The position numbers and the translations under genes are program-made. From contig CM049313.1 in the NCBI GenBank assembly GCA_026874595.1, positions 61,426,659-61,490,658 of the forward strand: a stretch of 64,000 nt of DNA. The letters run 5' to 3'. The notes beneath the pieces were generated by a model. That model saw only the letters and a list, made by a program, of their open reading frames with translations, did no database searches and was not told where the DNA came from. The stretch comes from Sipunculus nudus (lineage: Eukaryota > Annelida > Sipuncula > Golfingiida > Sipunculidae). Shown here one piece after another: positions 1 to 13,400 of this stretch (position 1 is its first letter; the number at the start of each line of letters is the position of its first letter).

Positions 1-1791
1 CAGTATAAATACTGATTGTTTATACAAATAAAATCCACATTTGCTATGTACAAAAGCTCCATAATACATATAAAAAGTGCCATCAAGTCTTTTGAAGACA
101 ATACTTAAAGACAAATATTCTTGTTCCAATTAAAAGAGATAGATCACTTTCTACTAACTGTGAGATTTCCTTTCCCACAGCAAGATGCTCTTGAGATGCA
201 AAATCCTCAGATACCAAGATATATGATATACTGTGCAACAGAAACTACAATTAGATATGTACAGCCTGGTAAAACAGGAATAAAAGTTCACAGTGCTGTG
301 TACACAAGTTTGACCAATGGCCAACAACACCGATGCACTCACATATATACACACACAAATACACACCACTCTCACTCCTCCCTAAGTTCTCTCTCCTTTC
401 AATCTCTTGACTACCTACAAGTGTTCCAATAAAACTCTCTCTCTCTCTCATTTACATACATTTATGGAGGTTTCAATATGCAAGCATGTTCTGGTGTATA
501 AACAGAATATTTTCAAAACATTGCAGTAGCTCTTCAAATAAACTCCACACTCAAATAAACATATAAAAGATGTGCCTTAAACATATGCAGCATGTCACAA
601 TAACACAATGTTCAGCGTTCCAGTACTGCAGGCAGTGATTTGGTTATTAAGCTTGTTCTTTGCTGATATGAGTACCGGTACATGGAGAATAAAGAACCAA
701 ACCACATCAGTCACCCTGAATAAACCTGGATGCACACCATGCCTTATTTCATGCTGCCTTCAGTGAAGGTGACGAGGATCAGTGAAGGTCCTTTAAATAC
801 AATAGTCTACTGTTTATGTTTACCTTCTCGTGATGCTTCTATCTTGATACTTTACTTTCACTCTTAATACAACATAATACATATATGGAATACAATGGTT
901 TTCTCTTCCTCATCCGTATTTATAGAACAATATACAGACTTAACTCAAGTTTTTTTTCCAAACTTAAATACAATTTATATTAATTCAGTAAGCCAATCAT
1001 ATGCTGTGCATATCATAATGATGGTGCAATATTTCACCTTTTATCACGTGATTTTGAGTCCTATGTAGTGAACAAGAATGAAAGACACATTCATAATGTT
1101 CTTTTAAATGAACAGTCACACATATATATAATTTTATAACAAACGGTTAAATCAAAAGACGCAAATAATAAATCTTCACTTTACATTTGGGGGTGTAACT
1201 TTCCGGCGTGGGGTGCTTGTCCGGAAGCCCCACATGGATGACTAAATTAATTCACATGAAGTAAAGTAGATGGCAGCACCTACATGATCAGCAGTTCCAG
1301 GCTTTGCCAACACTTAATCTGAACTTAAACATACAATTCATCCAAATGATATTAAAAAAAATATCATTATGTAGCACAAATGTAACATGAGCCCACTGTC
1401 TGGCAGCAGATGCCTCTTTAACTGAAAGCTAATCACACATACAGGCAGCATTTTCTATTAATTAGGCACACAATTTTAAGCACCATCTAAAAGGCAGCTC
1501 AAACAGCAATCCACAGCTAAAGCATTGACTACATGAGCATACAGCAATGACAGGTCAGCCATCATGACGATAATTACTGGCTCAAATAAAATTAATATGC
1601 CAATCACAAGCATACATGCACACAAATATACACACTACATGATTGTCAGGGGGTGTATGTTATTGATATGCCCTTTTAATCAAATATTTCTCTCTAATTC
1701 TCATGTTGCACACACACATTGCATACATATACATACACACACATATATTACCCCACGATTAAATTAATTAAAAATGTATACCCTCTGGAAA

Positions 1792-1856
<65 letters not shown>

Positions 1857-2172
1857 CATCATCATCATCATCACTAAGATATATTTCAGTCTTTCACCTC
1901 TGGAGCATCATCACCACCCTGTTGATGGTTTGAACATCTCATAAAAAGCCTCTTAAGTATATAAATAAAATTCTCCACATATATATATATATACATGTAT
2001 ATTTCTTCATCTTCTTATAGACTGACCTGCATAACTATCGCCCTTATATTAGGGACACCTCAGGTCATCAGCCTGTGTATACCAGAAGATCAGTTACCGA
2101 TTCTATATTTACAACTCTATGATATAAGCAAACCCCTGGTTCCATCACATCCAAAAAGACAGGGGTTTGACA

Positions 2173-2213
<41 letters not shown>

Positions 2214-3090
2214 AAGGATATGTGTATCTTTTAAGTCTCACTGACAATATTTTTTATAAATATATTTTGTTTTACATTTTAGGTCCTGGTACAAGAATGT
2301 CTAAGACAAATATGTCTCCCCATATTATTACCTTCACTCATCAACTAAAATCAGGGGTTCCACTTCACTAAGTAGTGATTGTCTCTGCAACAAATCCTGA
2401 TAATAATACAGTGATACCAAACAAATAAAAACAAGAAGCAAAGGCCACCTATTTATGAAAGACAACACTTGAAGACCTCTGACTGGTTCTGAAATCACCA
2501 CAAAACTGCTTATGTGTGTTATTCACACTAGTTAATAATACATGTGATGCCAACCTTGTCACCTATAAAGAGGGCTCCACCCTGGCTGATTTATTCAGTA
2601 GATCAGTAGATATTTTAATAAATTCTCATTCATTCTCATACTCATTTCTTAATCATGAGCTCATCATACTATCTCTCTTTAACCATCTGATACACTGGGT
2701 AATCCCAGCATTTTGCAATAAAATAAGAAACATCTGAGGCAATATCTGCCCTCTAATTTTCAACCCCTTACAAAGAGTGACACTGACATACATTGACTAA
2801 ATGTTTATATGACTTTAATCATCATGCATCAAATGCTACAATGAACCTGCACAAATAATGTAGTGAGACCCTCCCACTTCAACAGCTTTTAATCCTTTCA
2901 TTTTCCCAGGCACACACAGATACTGGATATAATGGTAAGAAAAACATCCATCCATTCTGTGTTATTCTTCAGACCCTATCCTGACTCTCGAAACACATTG
3001 TTAATTGTCCCCCCCCCCACATTGTTAATAATATCTGATCAAACTTTTAAATTCTCTAGATGTCTATATTAAATACAAACATTGAGTCAC
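1..3090. other. AT-rich non-coding stretch
   Basis: No exon-like frame or conserved protein block seen. It holds a CT-rich patch near 432-450, TA repeats at 1794-1852 and 2177-2211, a CATC/ATC run at 1855-1876 and a C-tract at 3009-3018. It could include UTR of a gene to the left of the window, but nothing proves that. Confidence 0.5.
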
Positions 3091-3094
3091 AAGA

Positions 3095-3505
3095 ATCTTC
3101 CATCTGTTATGTGATCCCTTGTGTCATATGATTCTTCCATTTGTTCTGCGATCCCCTCGGGTCACATGATTCTTCCATATGTTCTGTGATCCCTTTTGGT
3201 CATATTTCTCCCATCTGTTTTGTGATCCCCTTGGATTCACATGATTCTTCCATCTGTTCTGTGATCCCTTTTGGTCATGTTTCTCCCATCTGTTTTGTTA
3301 TCCCCTTGGATTTACATGATTCTTCCATCTGTTGTGTAATCCCTTTAGGTCATATGATTTTTCATCTGTTTTGTGATCCCTTTTGGTCAAATGTTTCTTC
3401 CATCTGTTCTGTAATCCCTTTGAGTCATATGATTCTCCCATCTGTTTTGCAACCCCTTTGTATCACATGATCCATCATGTGCTATGATCCCTTTGGGTCA
3501 TATAA
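3095..3505. repeat. 38-bp minisatellite
   Basis: About ten imperfect head-to-tail units of 36-39 bp built on CTTCCATCTGTTNTGTGATC followed by CCNTTNGGTCACATGATT. A 109-codon open frame runs through it only because stops are rare in the unit. Degenerate relatives (TGATCC, CCATC words) thin out to about 4800, suggesting an older, larger array. Confidence 0.75.
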
Positions 3506-5290
3506 AATCTATGATCCACCAGTGTCATCTACAACTCCTCATTCCTCCATGTTACATATGGTCCCATACCGCTGTGTCTCTGGTCTTTCTTCTATACTAA
3601 ATGTGGTGCCTTAGACTACAACCTTCAGTGGTCCTTAATTCATATATGTAATCCTTCTAATTGTAAATTATATTTTTATTGGACCCTTCCATCCTCTCTG
3701 TGATCCTTCTTACATCTTAACCCTCTGTTATATATGGTTTACAAAACACATGTAAACCTTTCATCTCATCAATCTCTTAGTTCATTCTATAAAGTGTATT
3801 TAACTATCATCATGTTTGTTCTTTTTATCACAACAGGTATCAACGACATTAATACCCTCATCATATGTGTGATGCTTTTGATTCGTCCATTTCAAGCTTG
3901 ATCCCTAGATCACATGCCATCTTATAATTTCCAACATCTTTTTGATATGCTCACTGCATTCTCATGTATAATCTCTCTGATATGTGCCTCATCCTTTAAT
4001 CACACTTGGTGTTCTGAATTTCATCTTTCATCATATATCATGTGTTCCTTAGAACACATTTGAGGCCATTCCATACAATGCATGTACCTACCAGGATCTT
4101 TCTTCTATGCTATCACTGAAACTTAATTTCCTGTGTGGACCCTTCCTGTCATCAATAATCCTAAATAACACCATGGACCTTTTTCTTGTGTAAAATATAT
4201 CACCTCTGATACCCTGATTTTCATCAGTATACACATTTAGTACATTAATTATGTCACATTAGGGATCCTCAACTATTCCATGCTTTTTCTGTAACAAATT
4301 TGAACCTTCCATCACACTTGTCATTCTGCAAACCATACTTAATCTCATATATAATCTAGTCTGGTTGTGATCTTCTATAACATTTGTTTCCACGTACCCA
4401 TGAACATCCATCTATTGAAGATTGTTCATATCTTTAGTGACACTAAACCACATCATAACCCCATATAACTTAAAATCACACCGCCATGGGATCCTTGCTT
4501 CTAATACCCATTACATTCAGTAATTTATATCTTTTGTGATTTTCTATCACAATTTGCTCTGGCATTCCTTTTTGTGTGCTTTCAGCTGGTTATGTGAAAG
4601 TACACTCAGCTAGTTAAAAAGTGAGCCATGGGTCATGCTGCTCAGCTGACTGTGAAGAGATTCACAAATGGATTTTATCATCTGATTGCCAAATTCTGTA
4701 TTTCATTTGGATCTTCCAAGTAACTTCCAGTCTTGTCTGTCTCACAATATCTCACATCTGTGATCCAACTATACAAAAAAGGGTCCTTAAATGCCATGTG
4801 ATCCTTTCTTGCCAATAAAGAACACATTCCCTCCATAGTGTCATATTATACGTGCTTCTTCTACTATATCCATGCTCCTTTGTGCTCCACTAATCTTGGA
4901 TCACCCGGTCTCCTGCACTTCTTTTTGAGCATATATCATATATATATGGAAGATAATAAACAATCTTTCCTTATTGCTCAGTCAGCGACAAACCATTATA
5001 TACAAACTTTATGATTATTCATTATGCAGCAATATACATGATTATACATCACTAGTATATGGAAACATTTAACTATACAATGAGTTTTCGACCAGCAATG
5101 TATCCCTTGCTTTGTGTCACAACCTGTGGAGGCTGCCTGTGTTACATCACAATACAGTCCCAACTGATGTTCCTGATCCTTTATATTACTTTTTAAACTA
5201 CCCTGTCACTTGTCACTAACCCCTCCAATATAATACACTGCCCTCTAAAACAACTTTGGCTCTTCAAACATATCCCAATACCCCTGAAGT
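3506..5290. other. Non-coding, decayed minisatellite-like sequence
   Basis: Short words from the neighbouring 38-bp unit recur without strict period. A degenerate family-X start (ccatgggtcat, gctcagctga) lies at 4619-4665. No gene seen. Confidence 0.4.
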
Positions 5291-5456
5291 CATCAATAAC
5301 CCTTCCCAACCAACCCGGCTTCCCTGTCAATCATCAATAACCCCTCCCACATAACCATACTTCCCTGTCAATCATCAATAGCCCTTCCCATTTGACAAAG
5401 CTCCTCTGCCATTCATCAATTACCCCTCCCACATAATCCAACCTGCCCTAGATCTA
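5291..5456. repeat. 41-bp minisatellite
   Basis: Four imperfect units of 41 bp starting CATCAATAACCCNTCCCA and ending near CCCTGTCAAT. Confidence 0.7.
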
Positions 5457-7146
5457 TCATCAGATTATATGACCCTACCCCACCCTTGTGCAATCAGTAT
5501 CACATTACCATGATATCATACAATATATATATATATATGTAATGCACTTTGACTACACATGTCGATGATGTCCCCATCCCATATTATTTGCATGACATGT
5601 CCCACCCATTAATCTACATGTCAAGTCCCGCCCAATGAGATCATTAATATACCTGCCTCTCCTAACAAGAAACTGTTGCATACCATAACAGTGGCCCATG
5701 ATAATTTTGGTCAGGTTATATAACCTAGAACATCAAATACAAAAGGCAAAAGGCAACAATGTTCTTATTTATAAATTTATCTTGCCAATTTTTGTGCTGT
5801 TAATGTTAACAATACAATACTAAATAAACAACAAACTCCTTACATGCACCTGACAATCACAAAAGAAATATATATAACACCTACCACTATGTTGCTTACA
5901 ATAGCCACCTTCATGGACAGTTGTCCATTTTGCAGCAACCTGTGGTCTTTATTTAACATGAAATAACATGAAATAGCTTGTCTTGAACTTATAGGTGTCA
6001 GTTTAAACAGGTGTAACATAATCAAGTGTAACTGTATGTTAAATGACTCCTACTTCCTTCTTTACAAAATATACCTGATCCCAAATGCATACCTGTCAAG
6101 ACACTAGCTACCACATAATCAGTCTTATCTTTTTATGTTTTTTACAGTAATTAAAAATAAGTGCAGTTTCTTATGGTAACACAATAGAGTGCTGATGTAC
6201 GGTGAACTGTGCAGATATTTTTGGTAAAATGATCAGTGAAGATGTTTAAGTGATTTGTTAGTGCAGTTGGTTTGGTAATTTTCTTAAGGTGCAAAGTTCA
6301 TGCAGTCACTTAAGGTAGAAATTCCAACGAAAAGAAACATTGAAGTGAGAAAACAATTCATAACTATATTATAAAAAAAAATACTTCTCTTTATTTTCTA
6401 CAAGCAAGCACTGATATGGCACATGCTTTGATCACCTATACATGAGATGACATCAAGCTGTATGTTAAAAATAAATTTTAAACTCAAACAGATTAAAACA
6501 ACTGACTTTCTTCTGTACCTATTCCTGGCTGAAAATTTTTGTAAGACCCTTTGAACTTGCCACAAAATCGTTCACAGGTTCAACTGAAAATCAGCAGAAC
6601 TTGATCATGGCATCTAGTTAATATATAAATCCTCAATCCCAACTGTTTTGGCCATGAGAAGATACCCCTTTGCAAAAGATACTGATTTGTAATTTACAAA
6701 AATAAACATACAAATTCAGTTTTACACTTAGTTTAAAAATATATACTGACACATTAAAGTATTTGGTGGTTGACTGAGTTTGTATCTACCGTAAGCTGTT
6801 TGAATGGGGCCAATACTGTCTAAAAAGTAACAAAATTGTCCAAAATAATATAAAATCTGGCAAAACCAAAGGTGGTCCTCTTAGAATATATTTATTTCTT
6901 GCCTCACATATACTTGGGAGAGATTTTTTAATTTTCCGTCCTGCTTGTGCAACAATGACACAAATTATGCATTTTTTTAAGCAGAACAAACTCAGCCTCA
7001 ATAAGTTTTTGTGATAACCATGGAATGATATCACATAAATTTACATGGTCATCTGCAGTCACATCACTGTGCACAAGAACATGGCAGTAAAATAGCTTTC
7101 AAATAAATGCCCTTAAATTTTTTCCCTTTTTTTCAGCTGCCTTCAT
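5457..7146. other. EDC3 3' flank
   Basis: AT-rich, no coding signal. Minus-strand AATAAA signals at 6896-6891, and others nearer 6390 and 5950, could end the EDC3 transcript. Confidence 0.4.
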
Positions 7147-7478
7147 CTACCTCTTAGCATGCAACGGTATAACAAACTTGTGCCCAAAGGGGCTCTTGTA
7201 TGAGATCCCATTTTCCTGAAAAACCTTTTTGGGAAAGCCCAGGTCAGCTAGGTAGACTTGCCCACACTTGTCATTCAAGTTGAGTGGCAGGCACAAGGAG
7301 AGACTCCATTTGTTGTTGATGGCTCCGCCCTCCTCTGGTGGGTCCAGCCCCAGTACCTGTGCTTTGTTGTCATTGGCCCATTTGACCACACTGTTGTACC
7401 AGTCCTGGTGAGACAGGATCTTGGTCTCATGACCATCCAGTGCATTTATAATGAAATCAACTGGTGTCTGAGGCAGAT
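7147..7478 (-). CDS. EDC3: EDC3 sixth coding exon and stop
   Basis: Acceptor gtttcag at 7479, stop TAG at 7149-7147. It encodes LPQTPVDFIINALDG, KWSLSLCLPLNL and the conserved end SPFGHKFVIPLHAKR. A minus-strand AATAAA at 6896-6891 is a candidate polyadenylation signal, giving a 3' UTR of about 0.26 kb. Others lie further downstream, so the true end is not fixed. Confidence 0.94.
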
Positions 7479-10400
7479 CTGAAACAAAAATTCATTATGT
7501 ATCAAGTAAGGCCTAAGTGGGTCCACCCACAATTTTTTTTTACCCAAATATGAATATTGAAATACTCATCAACCCCTGTAAGCATCCATGTCCTAAGGGG
7601 AAAGGGGGGGGGGGAGGCTTACCAAAATAAACTATAAACATGATTGTGGGAGAAGTTTGAAATAAATTAAATATAGCTACAAAACATAATGTCAACAAGT
7701 GTCTGAGGCAAATTAAAAGATTTGGATGAATCACTTCAAAGTCATGAATAAATTGCAGGGTTGACTTGGCTGAATAATAATTACTGTAAATTCTATCCCC
7801 TGCAATCACATTCATCAAAATTAAAACATTTTGAAGACTAAAACAAAAGTTAAATGATGGCATGAAAACACCCTTTAGTCTGGAAACTGCTTCACTGGTC
7901 CCTTGACATCCAATTAACAATGCATACTCTTTTTTCTTTAAATAAAATGTTACTGTCCCATACAAAAAAAAAAAAACTATGACCTGTGTTGTACACCAAT
8001 CATCTGGCTTTGACAGCTAGCCCTTGCCTTGCTGATGAAAAGTTAGCTTTGATGGGATTTGTATGAATAACCCTGATTTATCTCACAACAGCTGACCTAA
8101 CCACCACCCTTATGCTCCACCCCTTTGACCTAATTATGCTTATCAACCCCCAAAACGCTCCTACACAGAAGGCTTTCCATGTCATGTTGCACGAGCTGTT
8201 TATAAGACATTAGTGAAGTCACAAAATTGACACAATAGTCGGTTGCACAAGATGTCGCATTGACTGATGTCATCAGCTGGGATAACAATATCTCTGTCCT
8301 TGAGGGATGAATATATCGCAATCACTGTTGAGCATTTTGCCAAATTTTGGATCATTTGTCTCATACAAATTCAGTGTAAGATAAGACATTATTATTCACT
8401 GGACAGTGGATGGAATAACTCCTGCAGCCTTTGCCCTAGGACATTTTGTACTGTCTCCTCTGTATATCCCAGTAAAACATGCTGACATGGGTAATGGTAC
8501 AGACTACGCATTTTCTGTTTGGGATAGTTGCCCAAATTATGCAAATTTTTTGCTTGTCAGGTGACTGACTGTTTACATCGCCAATGGTTACTTGATTGGT
8601 TCCTCGTAACTGCTCTGCTCATGATTATTCATTGAATGAATAAGTGATTTAGGTCTCATGGAGTTAATGGTTTAGTCAACTAACTCTGACCTGGCTGATC
8701 GAACTGACCTTTGACCTGGCTGATACGACTGCCTTCTGTGTATTCAAACAGTTTGATCTCATGCTCCAGGGCTGGTAGCATTTTCACAAAGCTGCGGACA
8801 AACAGCAGCACATTGATTTCTCGGATAGCCAGCTGTCGCGCTGTGTTCACTGCCTGTGCTCCTGCCATGTGTGGACCACACAGCACTGCTACAGTCGGCT
8901 TCTGATGTGCATTTGCTGGGTTTAACCTGAAACAGTATTGTCAGTTATGGTCAAAAAGAATGAATGGATGACCAGGTAATCAAAATAAACAGTCCTGTAT
9001 CTCCATGAATGTCTCCAAGTACTCTGAAGAAACAGGCAAGATTTCTCTAATGATTATGATATTATGGCCTAAGTTAACTCCTTAACCATCCATAGTCCTT
9101 CCCTTTATTGATGAAATCACACAAAGCTGAAGAATATTATACAGTGAAACTTCAAATTAACAACCACCACAGGGACCTTAATAAATTAGTTGCATTTTTT
9201 AGGTGGTCGTCTAAGTGAAGTCTGACATGAAAACCAACAAAAACTAGAATACGGGTAGTCAACTAGCGACTACGTGTATCCATGGAAACCAGAGTGGGAT
9301 GGGCAAAGTGAGGCATTTATTGAGTGGCAAGGGAAAATAGAGAGATGAGCGTTGCATTTTAGCATGCATGTCTGCAGCCGAAATGTGTATGTAGTTGGCG
9401 CCACCTGCCACAAAATCCGGAAATTATCCAAGCTGTATACAATTGCAAGATTTTTAGGCAGATAAGTCAAACCACTGCCGAGATACGGGTGATTTTATCC
9501 CAAGGCAGACAAACAGACGGACGCTGAGCAAAAATGGTTGCAGGTGGCGCCACCAGTTTTGAGTATGATGGAGAGCTATGTGAGATCTATACACATGCAA
9601 AATTTCAGGAGTATACGCCAAACCAGTCCTGAGATATAAGCCTGGATGTCTGCAGACTGAACGTGAAAGTAGGTTGCGCCACCTGCCACAAAATCAAGAA
9701 AGCTATCCAAGATGTATATACATGCAAAATTTTAGGCATAGAAGTCAAACCACTGCCGAGATAGGAGTGATTTTATCCCCAAGGCAGACAAACAGACGGA
9801 CGCTGTGCAGAAATGGTTGTAGATGGCGCCACCAGTTTCATGTATGATAAAGATCTATGTGAGATCTACACACATGCAAAATTTCAAGAGGATATGTAAA
9901 ACCAGCCTGAGATATAAGCTTGGATGTCTGCAGCCTGACAGGACAGTAGGTAGCACCACCTGCCACAAAATTGAGAAAACTATCCAGGATGAATACACAT
10001 GCAAAATTTCAGATGGATAAGTCCATTCACTTCAGAGATACGAGTGATTTTATCTCAAGGCAAATGAACAGATGGACACTGAGCAAAAGTGGTTACAGAT
10101 GGCGCCACCATTTTTATGCATGTTATAAAGCTATCCAAGGGCTACATTTGTGCAAATTTTTTTTTTCCTGATTAGTCAAAGGAGTTCGAAGATATGTGGG
10201 TTAATGTGTCAAAACAGACGAACAGATCGACGCACTGGAGACAGGAAAGGTCAGAGGTCAACGCAAAATATTCGGCACCAATTCACATGTGACCCAATAA
10301 TCGTGTAACGTTTCGAAAAATCTATACAGTGGTCTCAGAGTTTTATTCCCGAAACGAACGTGGCGGCAGGGGAACCTGGTCAAAAACATAGTATCCGCAA

Positions 10401-13400
10401 ATCTGTGTTTTGGCGGATACAATAATTGGGACTGTGAAAAAAGTGGTTGCTATTCTGAGGTAGCTGCTAAACTGAGGTGGTCATTTTTGGGAGGTTTACT
10501 GTACAGCAATAGAATCAGATCACATGCCATATTGCAAAAGATATGCTTCAAAAAGAAATTCGAATGAAATCAGACTTGCTATTAAAATATGGTGACAGTT
10601 CATGACTGGATTGGAATGGGTACAAGTGGGATCCAGTTTAAGATTATAGTGATGGAATGTCCCTCTGGAATATGGAATTTATTACCTGTGGCTGCCTCCC
10701 AGCAGCTGCATGACCATCTCTGCTGCTGACCGACCCACCATTTCTAACACTCTCTCTGTACTGAAACCATACCTCTCAGCCGCGCTGAACAACTCACATC
10801 GTGTCTCATATGATATCGTAGGTACCAACAACCCAGAATCTACAAGAAAGGAACACTAGTCAGAATATATTTTTTTAACAAATATATTGTGCAATGACAG
10901 CACCTGCATGCATTTCATATATAATTTTGCATTTATGAAATAAATGATGCAAATCTTACCTTTTGCCAAGGATCACAACTTTTAAATCTACCATGTGTGC
11001 TTGTTTAAAGGTATGAACCAAATGTTTTGTTCTCTTGTGTATGGAAGACCTGATAGTGTAGTTACCAAGAAGGTCTTTCCAACAAATACATTTCAAACTT
11101 ACAGTGCAAATGATTGTTCAGATCACTATAACCTTTCTCAGGTTTCAGTAAATAGGTCATAGTGACCTACTTGTTGCTGTCATACCTGTCACAAATTCCC
11201 CACCATCTGTAGATCCTGTGGTAATCTGTTTCACTGTGACAGGGCCAGACTTTAACACATTTTCATCATGTTTGTATTTGGTTGGTTTCTTAACAGCACC
11301 CTGTATGATATATGGGTTTCCATGGTGATTGATCTCTTCAAACACGGCCTGTTTGTCAAACAACGCCAAATTTTTCTCAAAGTCAAACTCCCCAAGAAAT
11401 GAGTCTACCGGAGCACTGAAGCAGTCTTCCCTTGGTGTACGACGCTGAAACTCTATCTTCTTTGGTGTAGTTGCTTTCCTCGCGTCTCGGCCTTGTCGAC
11501 TTTCTGATGCTGAAAAGGTATAAACAATAACAATGCATTTCTTTTATCAGGCAACTCTTTCATTCTTCTTCAGCCAAATTCCTGAATTTGTATATTTTTC
11601 ATTTGGATTCTGATGGACTTATGCTTGATTCCATAAAAGTCAGAGACCATTTATCAGAACACTGCAACAAGCAGAATTTCTGTGACTGATCTGTCAACAA
11701 AAGTAGGCAGAAAACAAATGGCTGTGATTCCATTAATACATATATGGTGCATATGCAGCAAAATTGGGCCCATTCAGTGACCAAAATTTGATTATAATAT
11801 TTAGGAAAGTAACTGCATGAAAACGAAAATGTGACGGACCTACAGACAGACAAACCGAAATCAAAGTCACCCGTTCCAAAGGAAGCGGGGGACAACTGAA
11901 TGCACACATAGACTGCACATCAGGGTACGGGCAGTACTGATACTTAAATACATTTTTCTGTGTACTCATACTCAGACTTATTCTTAGCTTCAAAATTTTC
12001 AAAGTACTTGTACTCAAGTACTGACCCAAAGTACTCAAGTACCCATGAGTACATTTCAAGTACTTCTTAAAATTCTTACAGTTTTCACTTGTAGTATCTT
12101 TAAATGCAAATTACATCTACAAATGCAAATGCACTTACAATTGCATTTAAATTCTATTTGGTAACTTATTTGCCACTGGATATGTGCCCAAACTCCTGCT
12201 TAAAATATGCAAGTTATAATTAAGGGATATGTGGATACTGTAATTAAAACAAGGGACCCATGGGTCACGGCGCTCAGCTGAAGTTTGAAAATTTTTGCAA
12301 ATGCAAAATATTCTATTGTAATGTTTTTCATTTATATAAGCATATGAGAAGCTAAGAGGAAAGGGGCCCTCCTACTTGGTTATAGTAAAGTTCTAAATAT
12401 ATGATTTCAAACTAATACTCTGACAAGACTGTCATGAAGAACAAGTGACCCATGGGTCATGATGCTCAGCTGACTGGAAAGAGATTCTTCGAAGGAAATT
12501 TTATCATCTGAATGGTAGTATATACCCATTCAACTAAAGCATCAAACAGATTAACCAACAGGCCAAGATTGTGACTGTATTTATATATCTGAAAAATAGA
12601 GAAAAAATGCATAAACTTTTTAGAAGAAATACAGGTGGTTACACCGGTCTGCAGAAACTAATAAAAACACTTAATGGTCAATATCCATGCAAAGTATCAT
12701 GGTGATCTCTGGATTAGTTGTTCAGATACTTCAGCTTTTGTATCAAATTTTCCATTATTCTGAGGGATACTTTGGAGTCCTATAGCTTGAAGGATATGGG
12801 TAACAGAGACCTAATTTCAGGTTTCCATAGACACTTTTCATGGGCCTCCTTGCATGACAAGAATGAAGATTCTAGGTCCTGTTGTTACAATTTGTGCCAC
12901 TTAACAGATGACAGCATCCTTAAAGGTCTCAAAAATAGAGAAAAAAATCTGTAACAAGTGACCCATGGGTCATGACGCTCAGCTGCCAAGCATGACCTGT
13001 GACATCATGGACTGAGATTCACAACTTCCAGTCAAATTTTGAAGAACCAATTTGCCAATTTGTTGAAAACTTTCTATGACAACAGAAATATATATCACCT
13101 ATGTCTGGTTAAAACACAGTGAATTTATGGTCTGAGGAAAATGCATGATTGTTAAGCTATCAGGAACTATTCTAACAGCTTGCTTGAAACCTGTCAGTCT
13201 CAAAAGGAACACCACAAAGGGCAAATATAAGATCAAAATATATAGCAAAAATCAAGGAAATACATGCAAGAATTATTGAGAAACAGGTGCTTCTGTATGA
13301 ATTTTTATTCAATACAAGCCAACTGTACTGCACATTTATAAATGATGGTAATATTTATTCAGAAATATTTGACCCAATCCTTTTAGATTACATAAATATA

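Noticed and set aside
3141-3470. 109-codon frame MFCDPLGSHDSSICSVIPFG...
   Set aside because: It is the 38-bp minisatellite read in a frame where stops are rare; the peptide repeats only because the DNA does.
7540-7965. 141-codon minus-strand frame between EDC3 exons
   Set aside because: Lies in the intron after the fifth coding exon, includes a poly-G-derived poly-Pro stretch, and has no similarity to EDC3 or any family I know.
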